Of a stretch of DNA of 64,000 nucleotides, positions 22,453-32,727 are shown piece by piece. Every line of letters begins with the position of its first letter. The stretch's first letter is position 1. The stretch is from contig CM037471.1 of the NCBI GenBank assembly GCA_021014325.1, positions 17,194,818 to 17,258,817 on the forward strand, written 5' to 3'. The position numbers and the translations under genes were made by a program. The stretch is from Plazaster borealis (Eukaryota; Echinodermata; Asteroidea; Forcipulatida; Labidiasteridae). A model generated the notes under the pieces. It had not been told where the DNA came from and did not search any database. It was given only the letters and a program-made list of their open reading frames with translations.

Positions 22453-22800
22453 AACCTCCACTCTCCATCGATCCAAAGCAAACGGATCTACTGTACCAGA
22501 TCTCATATTCCGTACCCAGGGAGAATCACTCACTTGACGAGTCGGATGTTGTCGAGCAATCACACAGCACAGACTCAAAGGCAGGGCTGCAAAAACAAAA
22601 TCCCATGCAGCCCTCTCCATTGACACATTTCAAGAACCATCTACATGTACCCAGCAGTAATGAGATGTTCTCCACTGGTAGTGGTAGCCCTCACCACCTC
22701 CGATCCTTCATCTTGTTTAAAGTTGATCTATTGTTTAAGAACTTTCAGATTGGGAGGGCACAAACGAACCAGCGGTCTTAGTTTTTACTTCGCCCCACAT
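22452..22800 (+). pseudogene. DIRS-like pol continuation
   Basis: Following the minisatellite the frame continues FEKPPLSIDPKQTDLLYQIS and then SVPRENHSL, consistent with the region after LIAPFWPxQPW in DIRS-like pol, before ending at 22781. No further domain can be named. Confidence 0.5.
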
Positions 22801-22899
22801 ACATTGTACATGTAGAGCACCTCCTTTTTTCCGTGCTAATCTATGCATGTAGGTTTAACAGGTAAGGGAGTCCATGAAGACATGGACTCCCCAAGGTGA

Positions 22900-25800
22900 T
22901 TTGAGAGTCTGCGAAGAAACCTCCTGCTAGTGTATCCTCCAGTCGCCGGTTTTCGCGGTACCATAGCTTTTTCTTTGAATTGAAAAAAAAAAATTGTTTA
23001 TAAGAAGTACATGCAAACATATATTAAACCTTGATGGACATTGAAACTTTCACACCACGCACCGATCTTCGATGACTTCAATAGCGTCCCATTTGTTTTG
23101 AGTTTTACCTGTTTTCAAGGCAAACAAGAAAGTATGGTGTCCCGGTGAAGCCATACGTGGAAGAAACATCTGCAGTGACTACAAGTGTTCTGTGACACTT
23201 TGTGTATGACTCTATAGCCAGCACTTGTCTTCATTTTATTCAAAACATTTTTTATTTAATTTTAAAAATTATCATAAATAATATTTTTAAAAAGTGTAAA
23301 TAATTCTTGGCTTTCAAATCTGATTTTTATTTAGTTTTGTGTCTTTTTATGTTTCTTAACATTTATAATAAAGCATATAAATAAACAGTGATAATTGAAT
23401 CACCAAGCAGATGTTTAAATTTTTATATTACTAATAATAATGACATGAAGGTTACAACAAAATTTCTCCAGACTATCAGAAAATTATATAAGGCACATGG
23501 CTTCTTTAAGCTTCTGTATTTTTTTCCCCAGAATGCTCAGCAGAATGTTCAGTCACATGATTTGATCATCATGAAATGTGAATTGAAAAAGTGTTTGATG
23601 AAACTTTTTCGGTGGGCAATTCTTTTTTGTATGGCCCTGACTATGACATTCTTTTGTACCTTGTAGAAATGCCTAAAATACCACAACTTTTTGCATGTGT
23701 GCCTTATATCATTTTCTAATACATGTAGTCTGGAGAATTTTTGTTGTAACCCTCATGTCATTATTATTATTAATATCAAAATTTAAACATCGGCTTGGTG
23801 ATTCAATTATCACTGTTAATTTGTATGCTTTATTGAAACATAAAAAGACACAAAACTAATTAAAAATCCGATTTGAAAGCCAAGAATTATTTACACTTTT
23901 TTAAATTTTTTAGTCATTGAAGGTCTGTCCCTGATATGAAAATTTCAATGTCCATCAAGTTTTAATATATCGTAGGAGGTCCTGTGTTCGGGGTGCCCCT
24001 GAAATCGGGGCAAATCTTTTTACCTCTCTGCGCACGATATAAACAGTCCCCAAGTAAAGAGTCTCCTCTCCTTCGACCAAAACTTAGAAACATGTAAGGC
24101 TCCACTGGTTAGTTGCACTTGTAAATGCAAAAAGTTGTGGTATTTTAGGCATTTCTACAAGGTACAAAAATATGTCATACTGTCGGGGCCATGAAAAAAA
24201 AATTGCCCACCGAAAAAGTTTCATCAAACACTTTTTCAATTCACAATTCACGATGATCAAATCATGTGACTGAACATTCTGCTGAGCATTCTGGGGGGAA
24301 AATACAGAGGCTTAAAGAAGCCATGTGCCTTATATCATTTTCTAATAGTCTGGAGAATTTTTTTGTAACCCTCATGTCATTATTATTATTAATATGTCAA
24401 AATTTAAACATCGGATTGTTGATTCAATTAATATCACTGTTTATTTGTATGCTTTTTTTATAAATGTTAAGAAACATAAAACGACACAAAACTAAATAAA
24501 AATCAGATTTGAAAGCCAAGAATTATTTACACTTTTTTTATTTAATTTTTTATTTAAAGTTTTTGCAAATTACCATGGTAATTTTTAAAATTAAATAAAC
24601 AATATTTTGGATAAAATGACAACTGCTGGCTATAGAGTCATACACAAAGTCTCACAGAGCACTTGTAGTCACTGCAGATGTTTCTTCCACGTATGGCTTC
24701 ACCGGGACATCATACTTTCTTGTTTACCTTGAAAACAGGTAAAACTCAAACCAAATGGGACGCTATTGAAGTCATCGAAGATCGGTGCGTGGTGTGAAAG
24801 TTTCAATGTCTATCAAGTTTAAATGTGTGTTTGCATACTTCTTATAAACAAAGGAAGCCAATTAGGGCATCAGTTGATATGGCACCATTTTGGGGGTTTT
24901 CAATTCAAAGAAAAAGCTATGGTACCCCAAAAACCAGCGACTGTAGGATATAAGTTTGCATACTTCTTAGAAACAAAGGAAGCCAGAATTAGGGCATCAG
25001 TTGATATACATATAAGGCATCATTTTTTTGTTTTCAATTCAAAGAAAAAGCTATATGGTCAGATGGTAACCCGAAAACTGGCGACTGGAGGATACAAATA
25101 CAATAATTGTTACTAGAGTTATTAAATAACAGTGTACATCCTCCCGTGTCCGGTTTTCGATGTACTATGCCTTTTTCTTTGAATTGAAAAAAAATAATGA
25201 TGCCATATATCAACTGATGCCCTAATTACCTTCCTTTGTTTATAAGAAGTATGTAAAAATATATTAAAACTTGATAGACATTGAAACTTTCACACCACGC
25301 ACCGATCTTCGATGACTTCAATAGCGTCCCCGTGTTTTGAGTTTGACCTGTTTTCGAGGCAAACAAGAAAGTATGGTGTCCTGGTGAAGCCATACGCAGA
25401 AGAAACATCTGCAGTGACTTGAAGTGTTCTGTGAGACGTTGTGTATGACTTTATAGTCAGCAGTTGTCTTCATTTTAGTCAAAATATTTTTTATTTCATT
25501 TTAAAAATTACGATGGTAATTTGCAAAAACTATAAAATAATTTTTTTTTTTTAAAGTGTCAATAAGTCAAATCTGATTTTTAAAAAAGTTTTGAATCTTT
25601 TTATGTTTCTTAACATTTGTAATAAAGCATATCAATAAACAGTGATATTTGAATCACCAAGCCAATGTTGAAATTTTAGTGTTATTAATAATAAATGATA
25701 TGAGGGTTTAAAAAAAAATTCTCCAGATTGCTGTTAGAAAATGATATAAGGCACATGGCTTCTTTAAGCCTCTGTATTTTTTCCCCAGAATGCTCAGCAG

Positions 25801-26150
25801 AATTTTAAGTCACATGATTTTATCATCGTGAATTGTGAATTGAAAAATTGTTCGATGAAACTTTTTCGGCGGGCAAATTTTTTTTATGGCCCCGACAGTA
25901 TGACATATTTTTGTACCTTGTAGAAATGCCTAAAATACCACAAATTTTTGCAATACAAGTGCAACTTGCCAGTGGAGCCTCACATAATTCTAAGTTTTGG
26001 TCAAAGGAGAGGAGACTCTTTGCTTGGCAAGTCAAACCACAAAAATTGTATCTAGGGACTGTTTACATCGCGCGCAGAGAGGTAAAAGATTTGCATCGAT
26101 TTCAGGGACGCCCTGAAAACAGAACCTCTTACGGTAATCATAATGAGCTT
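22900..26150. repeat. Four inverted copies of one noncoding element (+, -, -, +)
   Basis: Copy A (plus) covers about 22900-23700, B (minus, truncated) 23700-23935, C (minus, full) about 23960-25115 and D (plus, full) 25130-26150. Shared landmarks: GAAACTTTCACACCACGCACC (23043, 25285; inverted at 24785), AAGAAACATCTGCAGTGACT (23160, 25401; inverted 24668), AAGGCACATGGCTTCTTTAA (23492, 25749; inverted 24314). C and D meet head to head with 1-kb arms. Copy C also has an internal direct duplication of about 125 bp at 24829-25090. No intact ORF; the family is unrecognised. Confidence 0.85.
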
Positions 26151-26449
26151 ACCCAAATTATCTTGAGAAACTTCACAAATAAATGTAATTAATGACACGC
26201 CTTTTTACTTAGAGCAGAGAGGTGAACATGAAGTGGAACTGGCTGTGGTTATGTGTTTATGCCCGCTGCTAGCAGAATCAAAGTGAATCACAACACATAA
26301 ACTATAACAGGGAACATAGTAACACGTCGTCGTGTGTGTGTACACACACGTCCCACTAGTTTAGTTTGTCGTCCGTGTGTGCAGTTGCATGACAGCACAC
26401 AGAGCGTCCACTTGTTTGCAATCAAAACCCTCGCGCCACACACAGAGGC
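26150..26449. other. Unassigned stretch
   Basis: Short noncoding interval with a GTGTGTGTACACACAC palindrome (26333-26348); no gene seen. Confidence 0.5.
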
Positions 26450-28565
26450 TATGGCAAGCCATATGCCCAATAATTCGATAAACACTGTTTATCACCGATA
26501 AACACTGTTTTTCGCCGATAAACACTGTTTTTCGACCGATAAACACTGTTTTTCGAGAAAAACTATGTTTATCACTTGATAAACACAGTTTATCTTGATA
26601 AACACTGTTTTTCGCCGATAAACATAGTTTTTCGCCGATAAACAGAGTTTATCGAGATAAACATTGTTTATCAACTGATAAACACTGTTTATAGAAAACC
26701 TCTGTTTATCGCTTGATAAACAGAGTTTTTCGGGGTGATAAACAGAGTTTTTCGATAAACACTGTTTATCAACTGATAAACATAGTTTTTCGATAAACAC
26801 AGTTTTTCGCCGACGCCAAATGCCCAATAATTCGATAAACAGTGTTTATCAGTCGATAAACACTGTTTTTTGAGAATAACTGTGTTTATCACTCGATAAA
26901 CATTGTTTTTCGCCGATAAACAGAGTTTATCGCGAAAAAACTCTGTTTATCGACTGATAAACACTGTTTTTCGATAAACATAGTTTTTCGATAAACATGG
27001 TTATTCGTACACCGTCTAAAGAGGGCGCCATGGTGCCCGCTCTTGCAGAGCTGTGCGCTCTTGTCAATGCAGCGCAGCGGCTGCGAGGTATATACCGCGC
27101 CGGGTGTAACTATTTCTATGTCACATGCGAAATAGTTGAAATTGATCAGTTTATAACATTAATTTTCCCCGTATTGTCTTAATTGTCTACAACTTCAATG
27201 GTTTGCAAACCATGAAGTTACTGTTACATGCACTACTCTTGGTGGCTTTATCGAAGCCTTTAGTCGCCCCCACTACCAAATAGAGTCGAACGGGCTGCAA
27301 ATCCTACCCTGTTACCCCTTTTTTCATCCTGTTTCATGTTTGCTTCGAGCTTTCGAGAGGTAAAAATCGTTAACAGATTTTACCAGCATCCCTAAAACGC
27401 AGACTAAGTAATATAATCATATGGATATGAAATTTATTTCCTTACACATCCAACACAACGGCGTACAAGAGCTAATAACAGGATGAATAACGTTAGGTAA
27501 GAAATGTTGTTTTAGATGTAGGAGGACGGAAAACCCGAAACGGGGAACTGTGGAAACCCATATTTGCCATATTTTGATGAGAAATAAATAAAACTAATTT
27601 CCGATTGGAGTTTATCGCTCATGAGCGTGTTATTCATGCATTGTATAACACATGCAAATGTGTAAATCGGTTTTTCACTATTTTCTCGTGACCCAGATGG
27701 CCGATCGATCTCAAACTTCTACAGGTTTGTCAGTTTATATATATGGTGGATTATATAAAGTGCTTACACTGCCAGCAACGGGTTTGTTAGCAAAAACCAA
27801 TTCTGTAATGTTCCTTTAATTTCATGAAATAGGACACACTGTCACCGTGTCGACAACAAACTCTCCAATAATTTGAGCGCAAATCTGCAGGACAGCGCCC
27901 TCCCGAGGCAGACTTTATAACCATGTTTATCGAAAAACTATGTTTATCGAATGATAAACGCTGTTTATCGAATGATAAACACTGTTTATCGAATTATTGA
28001 GCATTTGGCGTCGGCGAAAAACTGTGTTTATCGAGTGATAAACAGAGTTTATCGAAAAACTATTTATCAAGTGATAAACAGAGTTTATCGAATTATTGAG
28101 CACTTGGCGTCGGCGAAAAACTGTGTTTATCGAAAAACTATGTTTATCAAAAAACTGTGTTTATCAAGTGATAAACAGAGTTTATCGAAAAACTCTGTTT
28201 ATCGACCGATAAACACAGTTTTTCGAAAAACTATGTTTATCAGTTGATAAACAGTGTTTATCGAAAAACTCTGTTTATCACCGCGAAAACTCTGTTTATC
28301 AAGCGATAAACAGAGTTTTTCGATAAACAGTGTTTATCAGTTGATAAACAATGTTTATCTCGATAAACTCTGTTTATCGGCGAAAAACTATGTTTATCGG
28401 CGAAAAACAGTGTTTATCAAGATAAACTGTGTATATCAAGTGATAAACATAGTTTTTCTCGAAAAACAGTGTTTATCGGTCGAAAAACAGTGTTTATCGG
28501 CGAAAAACAGTGTTTATCGGTGATAAACACTGTTTATCGAATTATTGGGCATATGGCTTGCCATA
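26450..28565. mobile_element. Foldback transposon with arms of palindromic 18-mers
   Basis: A 2116-bp inverted-repeat element. The outer ends are TATGGCAAGCCATATGCCCA and its reverse complement at 28546-28565. Each arm (about 26475-27003 and 27922-28540) consists of some 25 units of the form CGATAAACAnTGTTTATCG or CGAAAAACAnTGTTTTTCG, individually palindromic. The arms are near identical over their outer 360 bp. A second phrase, GCCGACGCCAAATGCCCAAT, occurs inside each arm (26809; inverted at 28000 and 28090). The inner borders also pair (AACATGGTTAT..GAGGGCGC at 26994-27032 against 27893-27930). No target-site duplication is obvious. Confidence 0.9.
27004..27920. other. Core of the foldback element, noncoding
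   Basis: About 0.9 kb of single-copy sequence between the two arms. No long ORF of coding character. The segment 27680-27820 (TCTCGTGACCCAGATGGCCGATCGATCTCAAA and following, ending TTCCTTTAA) resembles the right half of the TTAA-flanked MITE family at 29838-30215, in degraded form. No transposase was recognised. Confidence 0.55.
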
Positions 28566-28854
28566 ATAGGCTGTAGCTAGCTAGTCATGCCCAGCCGGGG
28601 CCTCATGGGAAAAAATACGCCGGCCGGAGCCCATTCTACGGCCGGGGTGGCTGGTTGCGAAATCAGTTAATTTTTACAAAAAACACTTTTTTTTCCCTCG
28701 AAGGAAGTATGTATGAAGTATGTGTGAAAGAAAGTTCCAATCAGTTTCAGACGTATTATTTCCAGATACACTCTGGCAATAAACATCGCATTTGACGGTA
28801 ATTTTTTAACTTGTTGTCTTAAGTTAATATCGTAGGGTACGGTGACCGGTGGTG

Positions 28855-29006
28855 GGTGCGTTTTGGCGGCGGTAACCAAAAACTGTTTCGGTTGTTGGTC
28901 GTTGGTGGTTCTGCTGTTCAGACTGAACGATAACCGAGTTGTGAGCTCGGTTACCGTTTCGGTTATGACGTCAGAAACAGTTATTGGTTACAGCCGCCAA
29001 AACGCA
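28855..29006. mobile_element. Hairpin MITE-like element
   Basis: Inverted arms GTGCGTTTTGGCGGCGGTAA (28856) and its near complement TTACAGCCGCCAAAACGCAC (about 28987-29006), with a second paired layer AACTGTTTC / GAAACAGTT. The middle has GTAACCG/CGGTTAC words. Length about 150 bp, noncoding. Confidence 0.7.
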
Positions 29007-29120
29007 CTCAGTTGACGCTAATCATCATAGCGAACGTGTACAGTATCACGGGTAATAATGAACTTATTTGCTGCGTTTTGACATGTTGCAAGAACGTCTC
29101 CAGAAATGGACGTCGCGATC

Positions 29121-29240
29121 GGGTTATAGTCATTGATCTCTATTATATTGACTGGATAGGACACGTCAAAACCCTCCACGGTCAATCATGGAGGAAGAAA
29201 ATAGAATGGGTCAATATAATAGAGATCAATGGTTATAGTA
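29121..29240. mobile_element. Short inverted-repeat element
   Basis: Left arm GTCATTGATCTCTATTATAT and right arm ATATAATAGAGATCAATGGT are inverted about 65 bp apart, with an inner pair CCCTCCACGGTCAATCATGGAGG forming a small hairpin near 29170-29192. Noncoding. Confidence 0.65.
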
Positions 29241-29507
29241 GATTACTAGCTAAAGTGAGGATGCTGCAGTTGACTAAAGTTGACGGTATATAAAGATTGG
29301 TGTCTTTCTTTTACTGCGTAAACTGTAAACACAGAGACCTTACTCCAGTATTATTTAAATCAAATCAGAAGAAGACAAAAACAAATCGACTTTATCAAAA
29401 CATTTGGCTTTCATAAGTACTAACAAAAATTTCGTTATAAAGCTGCAAAAATGTTTTAGGGAACGCGTACAGTATATTTATTATAGATATCCGATGTTGC
29501 CGAACAA

Positions 29508-29589
29508 GTCGTGGTGGCCGAGTGGTTAAGGCGTTGGACTCGAAATCCAATGGGGTTTCCCCGCACAGGTTCGAATCCTGTCTACGACG
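29508..29589 (+). tRNA. tRNA-Ser (anticodon CGA)
   Basis: An intact type II tRNA. The acceptor stem GTCGTGG pairs with CTACGAC (one G-U) and is followed by discriminator G. The D-arm contains box A TGGCCGAGTGG, the anticodon stem TTGGA/TCCAA encloses CTCGAAA with anticodon CGA (Ser), a long variable arm TGGGGTTTCCCCG follows, and box B is GGTTCGAATCC. A run TTTT at 29594 is a good RNA polymerase III terminator. There is no intron and no CCA in the gene, as expected for a eukaryotic nuclear tRNA. Stem pairing is undamaged, so this looks functional. It decodes UCG codons in the cytosol. Confidence 0.95.
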
Positions 29590-29593
29590 GGCA

Positions 29594-29597
29594 ATTT
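29594..29597 (+). terminator. RNA polymerase III terminator of tRNA-Ser
   Basis: Four T residues five bases after the tRNA 3' end, within CAATTTTCTTTCC. Confidence 0.75.
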
Positions 29598-29837
29598 TCT
29601 TTCCACCAAGTTTGTAGTTTTTTCGGTAGCTTCATTACATTTATGATTCACTTAATTTGTATTCTACCCGTTCACCCTTCTTTTCTGTTTTTGCCCATTA
29701 GGCCTACATTAGTCAATAAAACCATGTATTATTATTTTTATCCCGGGGTTCCAAATTGCACATAGAACATCTTTTTACTAAGATAAGAAAAGTGTAAACA
29801 AATCACAACGATACAAGACATTCTACCTCCATGTTAA

Positions 29838-30215
29838 AGGCAGTGGACACTATTGGTAATTACTCAAAATAATTATTAGCACAAAACCTTACTTGGTATC
29901 AAGTAATGGGGAGAGGTTGGTTTATAGTATAAAACATTGTGAGAAACGGCTCCCTCTGAAGTGGAGTAGTTTTCGAGAAAGAAGTAATTTTCCACGAATT
30001 TGATTTCGAGACCTCAAGTTTAGAACTTGAGGTCTCGAAATCAAGCATCTGAAAGCACACAACTTCGTGTGACAAGGGTGTTTTTTCATAGTTATCTTGC
30101 AACTCCGACGACCGATCGAGCTCAAATTTTCATAGGTTTGTTATTTTATGCATATGTTGAGATACACCAAGTGAGAAGACTGGTCTTTGACAGTTACCAA
30201 TAGTGTACACTGTCT
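29838..30215. mobile_element. TTAA-flanked MITE, copy 2
   Basis: Ends AGGCAGTGGACACTATTGGTAA and the inverse TTACCAATAGTGTACACTGTCT, with TTAA outside both ends (29834-29837, 30216-30219). The centre is a 41-bp palindrome GATTTCGAGACCTCAAGTT..AACTTGAGGTCTCGAAATC (30002-30042). Between ends and centre it shares, base by base with gaps, phrases with copies 3 and 4 (GAAACGGCTCCCTCTGAAGT, GCACACAACTTCGTG, AAATTTTCATAGG). Noncoding; 250 bp downstream of the tRNA. Confidence 0.9.
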
Positions 30216-30373
30216 TTAATACTTACAGCATTAGTCTTAGCAGAAAAGAAATCCCATGGTAGGAATTTGTCATATTATCGGCGTTACAAGTTAGTACATG
30301 TATATAATTTGTCCATGACTCCCAATGTTTGTAGAGAAGTGAAAGGTGCGGAGTATTCTTAGTCAATTTCATT

Positions 30374-30673
30374 TTATATTATGTGCACGGCAAATTCATA
30401 GAATAAGGTTAATAGTTTACCTTTGAAGTCGGTTTTTACCGCAAAAAAAACTTCATTGTCTGGGATGATGTTAAAATTTGTTTTAACCTTGATCAACGAA
30501 ACAACCATGCGGTCCAAAAGGAGATTGTAGCGGTACGGTAGATGAGCAAAACAGATGAATAAGAGTCTCCTCTTCATTGTTACAGAAAGTACTATAAATA
30601 AGTGTTCAATTTGTTGATTTTGAATAGAAAATCGGTCGTGCCCAAATAATATGTGTACATTGTCTGGAACCAT
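30374..30673 (-). pseudogene. Possible L1/Tx1-type LINE C-terminal fragment
   Basis: A minus-strand frame of 99 codons reads VHILFGHDRFSIQNQQIEHL and later MKRRLLFICFAHLPYRYNLL, KVKTNFNIIPDNEVFF. The pattern (ILFG, a block of aliphatic residues with basic residues, then an acidic-tailed segment) resembles the end of Tx1/L1-type ORF2, but no catalytic motif is present. It might instead be an unrelated coding relic. Confidence 0.3.
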
Positions 30674-30716
30674 CTCAATCTATATCTATCAGTTGAAAGG
30701 AATATCAAATAGACGA

Positions 30717-31499
30717 CGCTGTAAAAACTTTCCGTGATTTTACGGTGAGAAATGTGTATATATCGACGGTAAATTACCGTTCTCGCTTTTCCTCAGACTT
30801 TTACGGCCAAAATCCGTATTACTGGGCACTCCGATCCAAAAGCTCTGGGATACATTGGAACACCGCGCACGGCGCAATGCTTATGAGCAAAGTTCAGGCA
30901 GGGCGATTAGATTAACTAGATTTACCAGAAACCATAGAGCAGAGAGAGATTGATTATTATTGGACCATGTTCCAGTGCATGGTCGAGAGTACGCGATCAC
31001 TGTTTCTGATTAGCCTAGTGGATGTGATCGCACACCGGCCTTCCGAGCAACCAGCAGCGGAGTGCACTGCAGGATTTGGGTGTATACAGACAATCACCTA
31101 AACCAAACAGTGTTGGCTAGTGTTTGGTTTGGGTAAATTTGTCTGTATACACCCAAATCCTACAGTGCACTCCTATAGTGTCCACCATATCTCAAAAAGG
31201 CTATAAAATTGTGTCAGACTTCTTTGAGACTTTGTGCAAGGTAAAAGGTTAACCTTTTATAGTAAGTTTTTAAGTGATTATCATCTGGGGTGTATTGACA
31301 GCTTTCTCACCGTAAAAATTACGGCACACCATAACTTTAGTGTACGGTTTACAGCGTATATTGACACCTTTCTCACCGTGAAAAACACAGCACACCGTGA
31401 CTTCGTGCACGGTTTGCAACGTAAAATTTACGGGAATCGGTTGGTATCTCGCTCTGCACAACCGATTCCCGTAAATTTTACGGGATTTTTTTTTACAGC
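30717..31499. mobile_element. CGCTGTAAAA-ended inverted-repeat element with nested hairpins
   Basis: Ends CGCTGTAAAAACTTTCCGTG and TTTTTTTTTACAGCG are inverted. TTTACGG/CCGTAAA words recur through both ends. A strong hairpin lies inside at about 31058-31166 (GGATTTGGGTGTATACAGAC facing its complement) and another at 31421-31481 (GTAAAATTTACGGGAATCGG facing its complement). Noncoding; probably a MITE with a second element inserted, though exact borders are uncertain. Confidence 0.65.
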
Positions 31500-32262
31500 G
31501 GACCATAGACAAACTATAGTCTGTTTGCAACTTAAAGTTCTATTTAGAAATGAATGTATAAGTTACTTTCTTGGAGGTTAGGACTTTGATGATTCTTGAA
31601 AACAGACTTGATGGCCTTATCCCTCAAAAGGGTCTTGAAATAAATGGAATAAAAGAAAATTGAACGGTCCATTTCTTAGAAGACAATATTGAAAAGCAGA
31701 CTTGTTGATGGCCCTGACCACACCCCCATATTCTGAGTAATTAGTTCTAATATTAAACTTGATTCTGAAAACATTAAAAGGTTAGAAATTTACCGTTATA
31801 ATATAATCCTCAAGATCGTACTTGACTCCTGCAGACTCCCAACGTTTGTATTAGATGCATTTTTTACAAACCTTAATTTTATTATTATGCCACAGAGTAT
31901 TGAGTATATAGCTATTTGACTGAGCGCCTGACAGCAGCCACTCAAATCAGCTCTGTATTTGTTTGTTAATTTCTTAGTATATTGCTCATTTTGTGTTCTT
32001 GTTCTTATACAACTGGATTTGTTACTACACCTGGAATCTACAGGACTTTTTTCTGTGTGTCCTGGAGTCATCTGAGTTGTGAAAATAGTGATTTTCTGTT
32101 GGAATTTTTCACTGTCTCATTTGAAAATTCTGGTGTACAAAGCTAACACACACTTTGGTGGCTGCATGCTGTGCAGTCAGCCACCTCGTCCATGGACATT
32201 GTTCGCCCATCTGGGGACAATGGAGGTAAGTATCCTTTTTTTTCTCTCTGCTTGCTAGACCA
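31500..32262. other. Unassigned stretch, possibly 5' leader of the CR1 LINE
   Basis: No recognised coding unit. The 5' boundary of the following LINE could not be set because I have no second full-length copy for comparison. Confidence 0.4.
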
Positions 32263-32727
32263 TTGTACTGCTCTGACTCATCTGTGGTCAGCTTTGTTCC
32301 ATCAGCATCAATTGTGCTTGGTGCTTGCATTCTGCCAAAGTCACAGCTAGGATTCATCCAGCATCGGAAATATTTGAAATGCCCTGTGTCATATTATGAC
32401 AATTCCCCAGCCACTTTTCATTTGGAAATTGTGATCTTCGGTGACATTGCTGTAAATCCCGGCCCTGAAGCTGAAAATAACTCAAACTCAGCAGAAGCTA
32501 GTCCAAACTCTACAAATTCCTACTCACGTAACAAGCTTCTCAGTCTCCGTTATGCCCCATCCACACGTGCATCAACTCTGCCTTCCTGTAAATTTACATT
32601 GCAGAATCTTGGCCTTTTGGTAAATCCCAGCACAGATAAACGACCTACACATAGTGGTAAAAAATCAGGTCGACGTAGAACTGTACATAAACTCCCTATA
32701 CCTGAAGTTACACCCCATCTGTTCTAG
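32263..32727 (+). CDS. CR1 LINE N-terminal ORF with 2A-like motif
   Basis: A 154-codon frame. Residues 51-68 read TFHLEIVIFGDIAVNPGP (32413-32466), ending in the NPGP signature of ribosome-skipping 2A peptides (DxExNPGP), with the usual Glu replaced by Ala and the preceding residues hydrophobic. The remainder is Ser/Asn/Pro-rich (SNSAEASPNSTNS) and ends basic (KKSGRRRTVHK). APE-type LINEs of sea urchins and other invertebrates are known to carry 2A-like sequences near the N-terminus. The ORF stops at 32725-32727 and the endonuclease frame begins at once, so a frameshift separates them. Inferred role: separating a short N-terminal product from the ORF2 polyprotein. Whether this variant is active is unknown. 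Confidence 0.7.
   Translation: MYCSDSSVVSFVPSASIVLGACILPKSQLGFIQHRKYLKCPVSYYDNSPATFHLEIVIFGDIAVNPGPEAENNSNSAEASPNSTNSYSRNKLLSLRYAPSTRASTLPSCKFTLQNLGLLVNPSTDKRPTHSGKKSGRRRTVHKLPIPEVTPHLF

Noticed and set aside
26492..28523. Long ORFs with repeated NSVYRxxN and LCLSxDKQ-like peptides
   Set aside because: They are read-through of the palindromic 18-mers of the foldback arms in several frames on both strands; there is no independent coding evidence.
26475..28540. CRISPR-like array of short palindromic repeats with spacers
   Set aside because: Units abut each other with no unique spacers, the two arms are inverted copies, and the genome is eukaryotic.
26450..28565. Target-site duplication for the foldback element
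   Set aside because: AGGCT-like words occur on both sides but not at matching distances from the ends; no duplication can be claimed.
31270..31581. Overlapping ORFs on both strands of the CCGTAAAATTTACGG region
   Set aside because: They arise from the inverted repeats of a MITE; both strands appear coding because the sequence is self-complementary.
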